From assembly GCA_028023455.1 (NCBI GenBank), contig JAQFVV010012423.1, positions 1,567,273 through 1,631,272 of the forward strand: a stretch of 64,000 nt of DNA, written 5' to 3'. The stretch is from Epiperipatus broadwayi. Taxonomy: Eukaryota; Onychophora; Udeonychophora; Euonychophora; Peripatidae. Of the stretch, positions 47,050 to 59,699 are shown piece by piece; the first letter of the stretch is position 1; each line of letters begins with the position of its first letter. A model generated the notes under the pieces. The model did no database searches, was not told the DNA's origin, and saw only the letters and a program-made list of their open reading frames with translations. Both the position numbers and the translations under genes were made by a program.

Positions 47050-47490
47050 GTAATTGACTTTGCGAGTGGTATTATTCTCCTTAACCTGATCGGTGTCAGT
47101 ACTGGCATTGGGAATTGAAATTAGACAAGTTAGATTCTTGAATACTGAATTTTAAGGTGCTCTAGCCAACTGAGCTGTTACTGGCCTGACCAGTGACTAT
47201 ACTCACATGGGAATCAAACCTGGACTTTTAGATTCTTCAATATTGAATTATAAGATAACACTCTAACCCTATTCTGGCAGTTGGTTAGAAAGCATTATCT
47301 TAAAATTCAATATTCAAGAATCTAACAATTCAGATTTGTTTCCCATGATAGTACTATCATTGGTCAAACCAGTAACATCTGATGAAGGGAGGAAAATAAT
47401 ATCACTTGAAACACTGTGCCATATACTAACTTTTGTGCTATTACTAACAGTTTAAGGTAATTTGAAAATTTAAATAAAGTTTTAATTTTT
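47050..47490. mobile_element. Cluster of three tRNA-derived SINE units
   Basis: Two units are on the minus strand and one on the plus strand. The first minus unit (about 47186 down to 47050) has 'agctcagttggctagagca', a near-consensus Pol III A box. The second (about 47290 down to 47187) has 'ggtttgattccc', a near-consensus B box. The plus unit (about 47275-47490) has 'cagttggttagaaagc' and 'agatttgtttccc', then a body 'tagtactatcattggtca' ... 'cacttgaaacactgtgcc' ending 'aaaatttaaataaagttt'. That body is the same as in the 28.6-kb element. The heads share a 'aatattcaagaatcta' anticodon-arm-like segment. Confidence 0.7.
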
Positions 47491-48940
47491 TTTCTAAAGT
47501 CATTAAATATTTAATGTTAGATAATCGAAATAGTCCAACATGCATCATTCTATTTACTCATTTGATTTGTACAAAGATATGTAAGTTAGTATCTTGGTGA
47601 AATTCTATTAAAGGATGTTCCTTAGGATTTTAAAATTATGATAGCAATTATTGTTTTAACTTGCTGGATTTGAGATGACAGTTTTCTTTTGAAATATCAT
47701 ATTTGTTGAATTGGGAATGTGAAGTGAAAGACTGTGTGTGTATGTATGTATGTTTTTTTTTATTTATAGATGAACAAGAATATGATTTTATGGGTGATAC
47801 ACTATTTTACTTTATAAAAAAAATATGCCAAAGTAACTAAGATAAGCGAATAGAATACAATGGAGTGTTACAATCAAGCAAAAAAGTATTTCAAAAAGTG
47901 TAGATGTCTGTAGAAGTTGAACACTAATAGCAACACGTAATTGAAAGAAGTAGCATGCAATATATACTAACGCATAGTCATCACAAAACTCATCCGAAAT
48001 GTATTATTTGTTTTGTTTTTTTTTGTCTTGGGGTTGGGGGGAGGACAGAATACTCATTTATAAGTAGCTACTGATTCTATTAAAGATGATGATGATGATA
48101 ATTTATTTAAATATGCTTATTTTCATTTTATAATATTTTCGTTATAATTTAAATAAAATAATTTAACAAAGAAAATTATCCAACTGAAATCCATTAAGCA
48201 TTTGGAATTAATCAAAGGATGTGAACATGAGAATCTCCTAATAATTATTAGAAAGTTGAATATACTACACCCAGTTACTTAATGTACACTGAAAATCTTC
48301 AAGCTTTATTATTCCAGAGAATTTGAAGATTGACATGCGAAATCTCAATCTGTTTTTTTTTTAGAATACTAATTGACGGCGATTAATCAAAAGTTATTAT
48401 TGAACAAAAGTATAGTTGAAGAACCAGTAACAAAATTTAATTCACCTGTGATATAAAATCTTAACGACAGGTGCTGCTGATTACAGGAGAATGATTGATG
48501 AAACCGGTTTGATTACAAAAAGCCCTTAATTCACTACAAAATAAAAATTGAAACATTTTCATAGAAAAATAAAATATAATGTTTTTGTTAAATTATGAAA
48601 TATATATATAACTAATAATTCAGATAAAGTACATTTTTTATATATTTTTTCTAAGTTTTAATTAAAAATTATATATATAATTTTAATTTATACTTCGTTA
48701 TATATGATATACTTTGACGCACATAGATACGTATGGGAAGTGGAAATATACATATATTATTGTTTTATTGCATGGTTGAATGCACTTTTGGTGATAAGCA
48801 TCTTAATCATACCTGTGATTATGGTACTAAGCAACAAAAGTGTATTCAGGCAGACAGTGTATATATTGAACAGGGTCCGATTAAAAGAGCTTTTCTCTTG
48901 CTGGGCTTAACTGAGTTTAAATCCCTTTTATAATAATTTA
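47491..48940. other. AT-rich stretch without a clear gene
   Basis: A GAT microsatellite lies near 48087. At 48733-48933 an open frame contains CMVECTFGDKHLNHTCDYGT and later KCIQADSVYIEQG. It is Cys-containing with balanced composition, but I see no signal peptide, splice signal or known domain, so I leave it unassigned. Confidence 0.4.
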
Positions 48941-49870
48941 AAAAAAACTACATGGGAACAGACTGGCTCTTCAAGCAGAGAAGTAGCATACCATTGTTAG
49001 ATGAATCATTAACAGTACCTATTGCCAGATCGAGGTTATACAAAACATAACCTACAATCACATTTCCAGGCTGTAGCAGCTCTCAACTGTAGAATTCAAG
49101 CCCTTGCCATCCAAAGCATTTTATTTGTTTTGAGGATCAACCTCAGGCACTAGCCAACTATAGATTATAGTCATCATGCTTCAGACAATAGATAAATAAT
49201 CCAGTACTTGACATATCCCATAACTTGCTCACACTCTGTCTCAGGGTCCAGCATATTTACTTAACACATAAAATAACTCTACACTAATTTACTGGTTATG
49301 CAGTGACACGAGAAAGAGAGAAAATAGACAAAATAATATTTAAGCAAACATTAATATTTATTTATGCACACATATATTTAATATAAAATAAAATAACACA
49401 ATAAATTTTACATAAGAAAAATTTAAATGATTACTTTAGGCTATAGTTTGAATAGCTCATTAATTAAAGTCCATTTCATTTGAAATAAAAGAATCTAGAC
49501 TGTGATCAGAATATATTTAAAAGTATCTTTACTTAGGTTTTCATTTGTTTTATTTTCCAACTGGTTAGCCTTTTGTTTTTTCATCGATTGCTTCATGACT
49601 TCCCTTCCAGGTTTATATTGAATAATGAGAGAGAGAGAGAGAGAGAGTATGTGGCAACTTCTACTTTACAATCTCAGCATTGGTTTCAGGTACTGATTCA
49701 GGCAGGATATGAAGCCCTGTCAGACACTCCTATGGCTTATGTGGCCTCTCCATTAATATTGACCACAGCAGTAATGACTGGCTCAGATTGTTTGGATTCT
49801 GCATTCTGTCCAAACTGATTTATAGATTGAAGACCAGACTGAATAGCAATAACAACTAATAGCAATCCTG
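48941..49870. other. Less AT-rich island, probably an old unclassified repeat
   Basis: Around 48941-49310 and 49590-49870 the sequence has clearly higher GC and CT content than its surroundings, with an AT-rich block between. A short GA microsatellite lies at about 49628-49647. No domain, inverted termini or RT is visible. It could be part of an LTR element or an unknown repeat. Confidence 0.35.
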
Positions 49871-51079
49871 ACTGTATATCACAAACCTGACTTAAAAGCA
49901 ATAGCCAAGATGCAACTTTTATATCTCCTTTATTCTTTTTTTAAAATCATCTTTAATTAATCATAATTTAAATCTGTATTTTTAATTAATTTTTATATTT
50001 TCTTAATTAAGTGATTTTTAAATTTCATTTTAATCTAATCTTTTGCTTAGATTAATCTAATATTTTATTGTCCAGGAATCTTGCAAACTTAATTGCATTC
50101 CAAAGACTATGAGATATTTTCACAAAAATTTTTTATAACAAATTTTATTTTACATTTGTTTATTTTTAGCCATTTTATTTAACTATTTTAAAAAGGAGAG
50201 AATGAATTTTTAATTTTTTTATTCTAGATTTAACCTAAGATTTATTTTCTACATTTTATTCCCCTAACTTATTTTTGTTTTATAAAACCAAAAGAGTTTT
50301 CCTTAGAAAAAAAAGAGTTTTTAAGACTTTCCCTACCCTCTTGCTAACAACAGTTTTATTCTAAAAGAAAAATATGATGGGTGAGCCTGGGAAGACTGTC
50401 ACATTAAAAATAATCATATAGTTTGTTGCTTCAAAATTTATATGTTTAAACATTAGAAAAGAGTGAATTTAATTTAACTCTTAAGTCTACAGTTGTATTA
50501 AGTCAGGTAGAACACTGACAAATTAAAACTTAACAAAAGATAGACAAGATCTGTGTAGCCACTAGATTCAATAAACTGAATTTCTGCCAATTATGAAGTT
50601 ATAAAAATGAAATTGAAAAAAAATATATTTTTTTTTACCAGATTAGAAACAAAGCAATCAACAATCACTATACAAAGACAATTTATTTTTAAATGGATGT
50701 CTACAATTTCTATAGAAATGTATTTCTAAATAATTACTATTATGCCATCATAAGTAAACAAATGCTTATATATAAAACACTAAACAACATGGCAAATAAC
50801 ATAAATTATATGGTTGTGCTCAATAACCACACGGAAAAAAACTACTGAGTCTGACTTATACTATTGATTCATATTCTTGGCTAAACCCATTCCTTCTTTT
50901 AAAGCTGAATAATCTTTTATGGTTAAACTTTCCAATCTTGTAAAATAACTTTTTAATTACTGCTTATGTAAATCTTATTATTGTTGATTAATAAAATATA
51001 GTTAAATATATTTAAAGCCTATATATAATACACTGTCTCTAAGAAATTTTATGGTTTTTCTTACACTACAAATCAGGAG
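49871..51079. other. AT-rich stretch without a recognisable gene
   Basis: Nothing supported. Confidence 0.5.
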
Positions 51080-52640
51080 CAAATGTTTTGTTGATTTGGT
51101 CAAGGTATTTGATTTAATTAATAGAAAAGATACATGGTATTCTGAAATTAGTTAGTTGTCCATCAAGATTTGCTTATAATATATAGATTCTACATAACAA
51201 GGGAAAAATCTGAGGCATTAAAAATGTAAAACTGGTATTAAATAAGGATACACATTTGCTCCAACATTGTCTTCAATTTTTATGACAGTGCTCTTTAGAA
51301 TGGTTTACAGATGGTTTAATCAATCAGGGATCAAGATATGATACATGTCTGATAGTAGAGTTTTTAATTTAAGTTGATTAAAGTGAAAACAAGAATTTTT
51401 TTTTCTTATACTCTGAATTTACAATATACTTATAATTGTGCTATTTTTTCCATTGCAAAGTCTGCTTTACAGAATATAGTTTATGTTTTATATGCACCAT
51501 ATAAAAGTTGTGTTTTATTAATTAATGTTTAAAAAATTTAGGTTCTTTATCAGGATGGACAAAAAATTCTCAGAAAAATTTTAGGTTGGATAGTTAGTTA
51601 TCTGCTTAAAAATGTACAGCAGTTTAAATGTCTTTATAATTTTATAAGTAGAAATGTAAACATAGATATTAAGGCACAACACAAACTCTAATGTGTTACA
51701 GCAACTCTTAAGAAAAAAGATGAAGTACTTCATTAAAGGGAAATAATTACTAAAGCTAAGATGCTCCTATTTATTTAGAAAGTAGGTTGAAGATAAGAGT
51801 GGATGTTCTCTTTTAAATAAATCTTGTGTTAAAGATTTGCAGAGGTCCCTACTGTCAGTTTTTTTCAGGTGCATAGTCTTAAGGTTATAGCCTTATTATA
51901 TATTACTTTATGTAACGAGTATGCACTTTACAAATTTAATTATTACAACTTTACATTATCTTAAAAGTTTTCTAAGCATAAGATCTTAACATTGACTTGT
52001 TGTAAATTGAAATATTTCACAAATGTTAATGTATTATAGAATTTGTGGACTTAATCAGTGAGGTATTTAATAGCCTTATGCCCTCAAATCAAATTGCTTT
52101 AGATACTCCTATTTATTTAGAAAGTAGGTTGAAGATAAGAGTGGCCATTCTTGTCATTTAAATAAATCTTGTGTTAAAGATTTGCAGAGATCTGTACTGT
52201 CATTTTTTTTTCAGGCACAAAGTCTTAAGATTATAGCCTTAATATATATTACTTTACATAGTGAGTATGCACTTTACAAATTTAATTATTAAAGTTAAGA
52301 TAGGGTATACAGCTGTTATTCTAACTAATTCCTATCATTGCAATATAAAAGCTTTAGAAAGTTTCATTTTAAGAATGCTTTATAAAATTTTAAAACTACA
52401 ATGGTAAGATCATAAAACCAATTAACATTTTTTTCAACTTGCTGGATGTGATACTGTAGAGTCCATTATTGCAAAATCAAATCTTCATTGGATTGAATAT
52501 GTGAAACAAATGACCTCAAAAGATATTTTATAGTTAACTTGAGTATTGTTTTCAAGGGAAGGTTGACTTCATTTATGTTATATAGATTGTTGTAAAGACA
52601 TGAAGAATGTGATTGTTTCAATTGGGAAGATATGGTATGT
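51080..52640 (+). pseudogene. Decayed LINE reverse transcriptase with an insertion
   Basis: Plus-strand fragments give the order of a non-LTR RT: DLVKVFDLINRKDTW (motif A region, the Ala of 'KAFD' now Val) and TCLIVEFLI. Next come VLYQDGQKI and LKNVQQFKCLYNFISRNVNI ('YLGSFIS' region). After the insertion at 51763-52284 come GYTAVILTNSYHCNIKALES and AGCDTVESIIAKSNLHWIEY ('LRWIGHV' region), then CKDMKNVIVSIGKIW. This arrangement is that of the LINE group with a post-RT 'LRWAGHVVRM' block. Motifs B and C are not readable. Many stops; old and dead. Confidence 0.7.
51763..52284 (+). repeat. Two direct copies of dispersed repeat family R, inserted in the LINE
   Basis: Unit 1 (about 51763-51950) and unit 2 (about 52103-52284) both start 'tcctatttatttagaaagta', continue 'gttgaagataagagtgg', 'cttgtgttaaagatttgcag' and 'ttatagcctta', and end 'actttacaaatttaatta'. 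The pair is bracketed by a 17-bp near-identical direct repeat, ATTACTAAAGCTAAGAT (51746-51762) and ATTATTAAAGTTAAGAT (52285-52301). It interrupts the LINE frame exactly there, so it is a true insertion. Confidence 0.75.
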
Positions 52641-53240
52641 CATATCTGACCTTTCCTTTAGAAGTGGACTATTTCAGATTCTTTACCTGATGGCTAGCAT
52701 CCAGTTGCTATCCAAGGGGATTCATGCAATAAATCTGCGTATTTCCAGTAAGGTAAGGGATCTGCCATCAAATAGTCAACTTTTTGGAGGCAAAGCAGAG
52801 AGCAATTACTTCTGACAACCTGAATGACTGAATGTGTTCTCCATTGAACCCTCTCCCATCAGCAAACGACTATAAGTCTTTCTACTCATTATCATGATGT
52901 CCATGCAGTGAGGCAAGTCCACCTATGGACTGGAAACTGCTATATCTGCACTCGACTCGAGGCAAGCTAAATACATAGCTGGAAGAGTCTTACCAGAGCT
53001 CACAAGGCAGGATAATCATTAACTGGAAGCGAATTCCATTACTCGGTATGACTACCTCAGCATTAACATGTATAAACAGTATATGTATATTATTGTTTAA
53101 CTAACAAGGGTATATATTTTTAGTTCTAATAAACTGTGCATATTAATTGTGGAGTAGTTGTTTTGATTTGGAATAAACCTGTAAGCCTAACCAAACACAT
53201 CAGATCTGGCACAGTCAACAAAAGAGAATATAGTGGAGAG
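52641..53240. other. Less AT-rich segment after the LINE, unclassified
   Basis: The open frame continuing from the LINE (52600-52815) reads LLSKGIHAINLRISSKVRDL and may still be LINE 3' coding, but I cannot confirm it. The remainder, to about 53240, is richer in GC, with 'aataaactgtgc' (polyadenylation-like) near 53128 and 'ctggcacagtcaac' near 53206. The last resembles the primer-binding region after some LTRs, but no matching LTR was found. Confidence 0.35.
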
Positions 53241-54955
53241 CTACAATTAGACATGGTGTTGAAATATTTTAAAAAGAAAAGTTTTCTGCTCAAAAATTAA
53301 AAGGCAACATCATAAAACATCAAGTAAACAGAAAAATGAATTGCATGTTATGTTTGTGACATATTATTTTATATCATCATTGAAAAACTTATTTTGATCA
53401 GTCTTTTCTCTCTTCTTCCTTTCTTTTTTTAGAGTTAGAACGTATATTCATTTACAGTGGCTGTTTATTATTTTATTATAATTAGAGCCAGTGGTAGAGC
53501 TCTTCTATAAACATTTGTGATGTAAACTTCTTGTTGAATGTAAATTAATTCAAAATAAATATGTGGAATATAAAATATATGATAAACTTATTGTAAATTT
53601 ATTGTTAAATTTTAATTGTTGTGAAATTAAGCTTAAGCTATTTCTTTTAAAATCAATAATTAATGAGGGTTTTTTTTTTTTGGGGGGGGGGCACTTTATA
53701 TTAAGAACTTTGCTTCTATTATAATTGCTTCTTGTTTATGTTTTGATAAATGATATTTTTGGATAGTACATATTTGCATATGATATTGGATGTATATGTT
53801 TTATATGTAAAAGAATATATAAGCTATCATTAAGCTAATGTTTAGTATTTACTTACTGAACTTAGAGATATTGTGCTATTTTTTTTAGTATTGTACATTG
53901 TTTGAGTATTCTGAGAGAGTAAATGTTTAATGCTTATGATATATCATGATAAGATGTCTTTAGATTTCTTTTCTTTTTGCCAGTTATATCAAGACCTAGG
54001 ATTGGTGGGTTTATTTAATTTTGCAGGTTTTGAATTATTGGTTAGCAGCACCATGAAAGTTGAAATATGTCAGGTATTAAGCGATCACAAGCAATAACAT
54101 ATATGCTGAACCTGTCTTAAAAATATAGCAAGAACTGGCGACGTTCTACCAATGTTGATTAAATACACGATTTTGGTATAAAACATGAAAAAAGAATTTA
54201 ATTTCAGTAGGCTTTACATACTGTAAATTTACAGGATAAACATATATATAAAGATTAACTTACATCTATATTAAAATAATAGCTATGATTATTTTATAAT
54301 ATAGTTTTTATTATTTATAAATTTAAGATGAGTAGCCTCTATTGAAAGCAAAATATTTTTTAAATCATAAATAAAACTATCAAGAAGTCAATACGGCTGA
54401 CTGGTGTCATTTTCAGAGTAAAATTTTATTCTTGTCAAAAAGTTTTCTAATTAAAAGTTGAAGTACTTTGTGATGGAGATAATTAATTAGGATGCCAAAC
54501 TAAATTGTAAGTACGTTTTTCCAATCTGATGTCTGAAATGATCATTTAATAAATGTTTACTTTTTGATATCTTTGATTTTAAAAAAAAGATGGGGGAGAA
54601 TAATTAAATATTAATAAGATATATAGTCTAGACTGATAAATCAGATATATAGAAGAAGAACAAACTCATTTTTTTTAATACCCTCGTTTTTTAATCTTTC
54701 TTTTCTTTTTTCTTTTAAATGGAAATGGAGTGAAAAATTAAAAAATAAAAGAGATAATCTTGGTTTTGTTAAATTATTTTTGATTTGTCTTCTAAAAATA
54801 GAAAAGAAAATCAGAAAAAAAAAATATTCTGTCAAACCAGAAAATTCTTATCCGAATTAATAGCTATTAATAATATGCTGTCGGTTGTCATTTATTGAAT
54901 TCAGTCGAAAATCAATAGGTCCTCCGATTATATTCGGATATCCCCTAATATTTTG
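53241..54955. other. AT-rich stretch without a recognisable gene
   Basis: A T run followed by a G run lies at about 53670-53690. Otherwise nothing. Confidence 0.5.
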
Positions 54956-55085
54956 CCCTTTAAAGTTTGATGAAATGGTAGAATGATGGACTCAAGAACT
55001 AAAGATACCTGGATTGCAACTAAATCCCATTACTTCCGGTGCTCAAAAGTCACATGGTCTCCTGATGATAAATCGTTCCATTATT
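54956..55085 (+). repeat. Possible tRNA-derived SINE, family B
   Basis: 'aatggtagaatgatggactc' is A-box-like and 'ggattgcaactaaatccc' B-box-like, followed by 'ttacttccggtgctcaaaag'. It resembles the 17680-17860 segment. The head looks like a degraded tRNA; no full cloverleaf. Confidence 0.45.
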
Positions 55086-56295
55086 TTTTATATATAATAT
55101 TACTATACTAATTAAAACTTTTTTTTTATGAAGAAAAATATAAATTAAATTAATGTATTCACAATTACTTTATGATTGTAATTCTAATTCTAAAATTCTA
55201 GAATAAATTGGGTTGGATAGTGCCAAGAAATATTTGGTTATAATATCGTATCCTATTATCTAGTTACCTCCACATGCCTTAAGATAAATAAATTATTAGC
55301 CAATAATTTATCTTGGAAATATGAATCAGTAACATAAAGTTTTAAATCCTTCAACATTAGTAATAAAAATTATTTTGCAAATGGAAGTAGGTAGTGATAA
55401 TGTTATCATTTGATAGGTCATACAGTGCTCAAGCAATACAATAACAGATCTGTAATGATCAATCAATGTTTAGCATCCACGTCTGCTACTTCACTACTGC
55501 ACTAATTCATAATGTGCAGTAAATAGGTTATAAACAATTATAATAATATTTTGTAAAGTAATAATTTTCAAACATATATATTATTAAAAATTACGGTTGC
55601 TAGAGACATTTAACAAACTTCCAAATAAGGGCTTTCATACCAACATAATCTACTATTGAGATGTAAAATGAATTTATTTTTATGCATTTTGTATGGGTTT
55701 TGTATAGTCATTGATATTGTGAAGATGTGAAACTTTTCAATAGTGATGATTTTAGAAAAGTCTCAATCTAACAAAATCACAAATTAGATATAAATTTTAT
55801 TAATTCTTAACAACTCTATAATGTTAAGAATATATATAATTTTATGAAATTACATCCTTTAAATGCACATACTTTTAAACTTTGTAGATTTATTAAATAA
55901 ACTTGCACAGAATGTTCTCTCATAGCAATGCAATCTACTAATGATACGAAAAATGAATATACTTCCATCTAATCTCCATGATATTATATAGTAGTAAATC
56001 AATCTTTGATATTTCATAGGAGTGAAACACTATATTACCATTAATTTTAGTCAAGTCTTAGTCTAACTGGCCCACAGCTTATAACTACTACCCATATAAA
56101 ATCTTGCAGACTGGTTGAAAATGAAATTATTTTTTAGATGATTAGTAGATTGCTCAACATGAGAGGATGTTATTTGAAAGTTTAATAAATAACTCCAGAA
56201 TATGTAAATTGTAATAGTATGCATAATTGAAGGTTATTACTTTATAAAAGACTTATATTATCTGTGTTTAATATTGAACAGCTGTTGCTTGATTA
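55086..56295. other. AT-rich stretch without a recognisable gene
   Basis: Nothing supported. Confidence 0.5.
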
Positions 56296-56640
56296 GAATT
56301 AGAATTAATAATTTATTAAGTGCATACTCATTACTAACCCAGTAGTTATATGTAATTTTAATCAGAAGGGATTTAATCCTGTACACATGTGCTGTAATGT
56401 TGTTTTAATACATCAATGATGTTTTGTTGAATACAGAGGATACTCTCAAACCAAAGCAGAAGATACTAAGATAAGAATGGCCACTCTTATCTTTTCAATG
56501 TCTCCATCTTGTACTTTGGTTTGAGATTATCTTCCGTATTCAACAAAACATCATTGTGGTATTAAAGCAACATTATAAAGTATGTGTATAGGATATAAAT
56601 CCTTTCTGATTAGGATTAAAATTAATAGAAATAATTATGA
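56296..56640. repeat. Foldback related to family R
   Basis: Arms 56353-56460 and 56512-56622 are imperfect reverse complements, sharing 'caatgatgttttgttgaata' on the left and its complement on the right. At the centre 'aagataagaatggccactctt' (written here to show the hairpin; its tail is 'atctt') resembles the 'aagataagagtggcc' block of family R. The left flank 'ttaagtgcatactcattact' matches the reversed end of family R. Confidence 0.65.
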
Positions 56641-57430
56641 AATATCAAACAATACGTGAATCTAAATTATTTCATCGCATTTTTATTGACATTGATATAT
56701 TTTAATTAACAATTATTATATCCTTTTTTATATAAAAATATTTCTAGTGAAAAAAATATATAAACATTTGGCAGTTATTATCATTTCATTAAAAAAATGT
56801 ATATATAAAATAGATCAAGTATTTCAAAAATTTAAAAAAAGAGCTACAGGGACAATTTTCTAATGAATATCAGATTGAGAAAAAATAGATTTTTAAAAGA
56901 AATCACCTTTCTCTACTTAAGAGTAAATAAGAATTGGATTCAAAGTTGAAAAAGAATTTAAAAAGTTTTCACCTACATTTTTATTAAATAAATTCAGAAA
57001 AATTTATAAGTGAAAACAAAAAAGAAAATGATGTTATTATTTCAATATCCTAAATGAATGGCATATCTTTCAATATAATGGCATTTTAAATTATGTTTTT
57101 AAAACATTAAATATGATGATAGTGATTTATATATCTATAATGTTGTGGAAGCAACTGCATTTTACACCTGCATTACAATTGGCACATTGTACTCTAATAA
57201 ACTAGCAATTACTGATCATAGCTAAATTAGGGTTTGAACTTATTATAAGTCTGATATACATATACAATGCATATTTGCATTGTTATTGTAAAAGAAATAG
57301 TTTGGGTAACTTTTTCAACATAACATGATAATGCTGGAATTTAAATTTACTTATTTTAATAAAAAATAATAATAATGCAATGATTTATTATTCAGAAATT
57401 GATAAGAAAGTTTTTTTTCCCGTGTGTCAA
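56641..57430. other. AT-rich stretch without a recognisable gene
   Basis: Nothing supported. Confidence 0.5.
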
Positions 57431-57510
57431 GCATCAGCCGGGATGTGAACCCGCTAACTCAAGACAACTGCTTGTAAAGCAGCCATCACTGACCTCTCGA
57501 CCACCAATGC
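57431..57510 (-). tRNA. tRNA-like sequence, class II shape, possibly a pseudogene or SINE head
   Basis: Eighty bases on the minus strand fold as a near-complete cloverleaf. A 7-bp acceptor stem pairs GCATTGG with CTGATGC (two wobbles). A D arm with 'ggtcgagaggtca' follows, then anticodon stem GCTGC/GCAGT with 7-nt loop TTTACAA. A variable region of about 12 nt and T arm CGGG/CCCG with loop TTCACAT complete it. The variable arm and the D arm look like tRNA-Leu/Ser, but the anticodon position reads TAC, which would be Val. That conflict, plus the related copy at 32215, argues for a pseudogene or SINE head. Confidence 0.5.
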
Positions 57511-59699
57511 TTGAAGTTGAGTATCAGAAGTGACAGATCTTGGAATTCAAAATCCACCAGTTTACCCCTGCTATAAACGAAGAACAATTGTTTTAATAAT
57601 TAATTAGCAAAAAAAAAAAAACATTTGGTTAAAAAGTTATTCAACTTGAAAATACATGTTTAAATTATTTAAGAATCTTTCTTTGATATAAGTTAAAGAA
57701 AAACGTAAATGCAAAGGTAAATAACAGAACACTTTCTCATGTGATAATCAAAATCAAAATGTGTTGCCTTTGAACTTAATGTTTGAATTAAATGGAACAA
57801 AGATGAAACTTATGATTTATTGATAAATAGAGAGAAGTTTTTTAAAATTAGATGAGATTTTTCTTAAATGTTATTTATTAATGAACTGAAATTAATTAAA
57901 AACTATCCTTGTGTTTATTGGAATTATTTAGTTTATCAAAGAAAACAATAAAATGTTAAAATATATAATAAAAATACAATGGGGAAGGGGATATTATTTC
58001 TGATGATGATAATTTCTTATATTATTTTGATGCAAAGTTTGAAATATATATAATAAAAAAATTTTAGAAAATAAATATTGAGAATATTTAGGTATATATA
58101 TTTTGTATTTTCCAATTGTAATTTATTATTTTTCCCTTATTTATGTACATAAAATTCATTCAAAAAGAACAGACTAGATAAAAATTTTGTGAGTCATAAT
58201 CTGAGGAATCCTTAAATAGACAGTGATATCTCCTATAAAAAAAATAATAAAAAAGAAAAACCCCAGTAGAGCCAGAAATCAATGATAAAAAAAAATATTT
58301 ATTGTAACCATTTGTAGCAATAATTCAATTGTTCTTTAATATTTTATCATTTTACAAATATCACAATTATATACTGCAAGTGTATAATCAATTTTCACTT
58401 GAACATTATAAAGTTTGTCTTGACATTATAAAGGAAATAAATAAATGAGAATCAAAAGGTTATAAAAAATAAAACATACATCTCCAATAGATATTTATAT
58501 ATTGGTCTCACTGCATTCTTATTCTCAAAAATCAGCAGCATAAAAATTAATTTATCTAGTTTCTCAACCAGCACTCATCTTTTTATAATCATATTCAGTG
58601 ATAGTAAATTTGATGACCCCGACATTTCTTATTGCAAATAAAAAACTCTTTGCTAATATATTTCACAGTAAAACCATTCAATGTATAAAATCTAGCACTG
58701 AACATTTATCTATGTTACCTAGATTGAAGTTAAGAAATTTTTTTTTCCATGTACTAATATGTATAAATAAACTTACCCCTGTTCCTAATTTCTGTTTATT
58801 ATATTACAAAATGGGATACAGTCTTATTTATACAATATCATTTTATATGAGAATTTTCCATAGCTATTATTATTAATTTTTATCACTGCTTCACAAACAA
58901 ATATTTGTTATAGCAATCTTTCAAAAATTTCTACCATTTTTCAGAAATACCAATATTTTATTATAATAATATAATAGCATGTCATGAAAGTAAAATGTGT
59001 ATCTCATAAGATAAAATAGAAAGTCACAGAAATAAAAAAAGTTAAACTTATTGATTACATAATTTTTTTATTTTAAAAACTTTGATTATATACTATAAAA
59101 AACAGCATCTAAAAAAAAGAAAAATGTGTATAATGCATAACATTAGCTAAAATACAATTTACTTAATTTTTATTTATTTACTATATAATAATAGAAATGC
59201 AAAGCAATATGTTTTCCATCATAAAATTTGCCAAATAAATAAATAAACATTTACTTATTACACACATAATAAAGTTTTCTATGAAAGTAAATTTAAATAT
59301 ATATTATGTTATTCAATATATTAATGTTGGTAGTATATTGTATGTAATTTCCACAATAACTTCAGTTTGTATATGGTTAAAAATAAAATAATACATATTT
59401 CATCAAGTTAATATACTATAAAAACAATAAAGCTAAACAAATATAATCATTATTATAAAACAAAAAAAATAATCATTTTATTATTAATTTTAAATTTGTT
59501 CATAAACTGTACATTTTGGTATGTAAGTTTTAATAAACATTTTATTAATGTATTTATTTTTTATACAATTATAATTAAAATAACAATATATATATATATT
59601 TTACTTCTTGTATGTTATCATGCTAATGCTTTTAAAAAAATTAAAATATTTAGATATTTTAAATGTAGAATCTATCTATAGTGTTATATAAATATAAGT
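57511..59699. other. AT-rich stretch without a recognisable gene
   Basis: An open frame at 58598-58876 has no signature. Nothing else is supported. Confidence 0.5.

Noticed and set aside
53190-53240. LTR end followed by a primer-binding site near 'ctggcacagtcaac'
   Set aside because: No second LTR, polypurine tract or gag/pol sequence was found nearby, so the resemblance is not enough.
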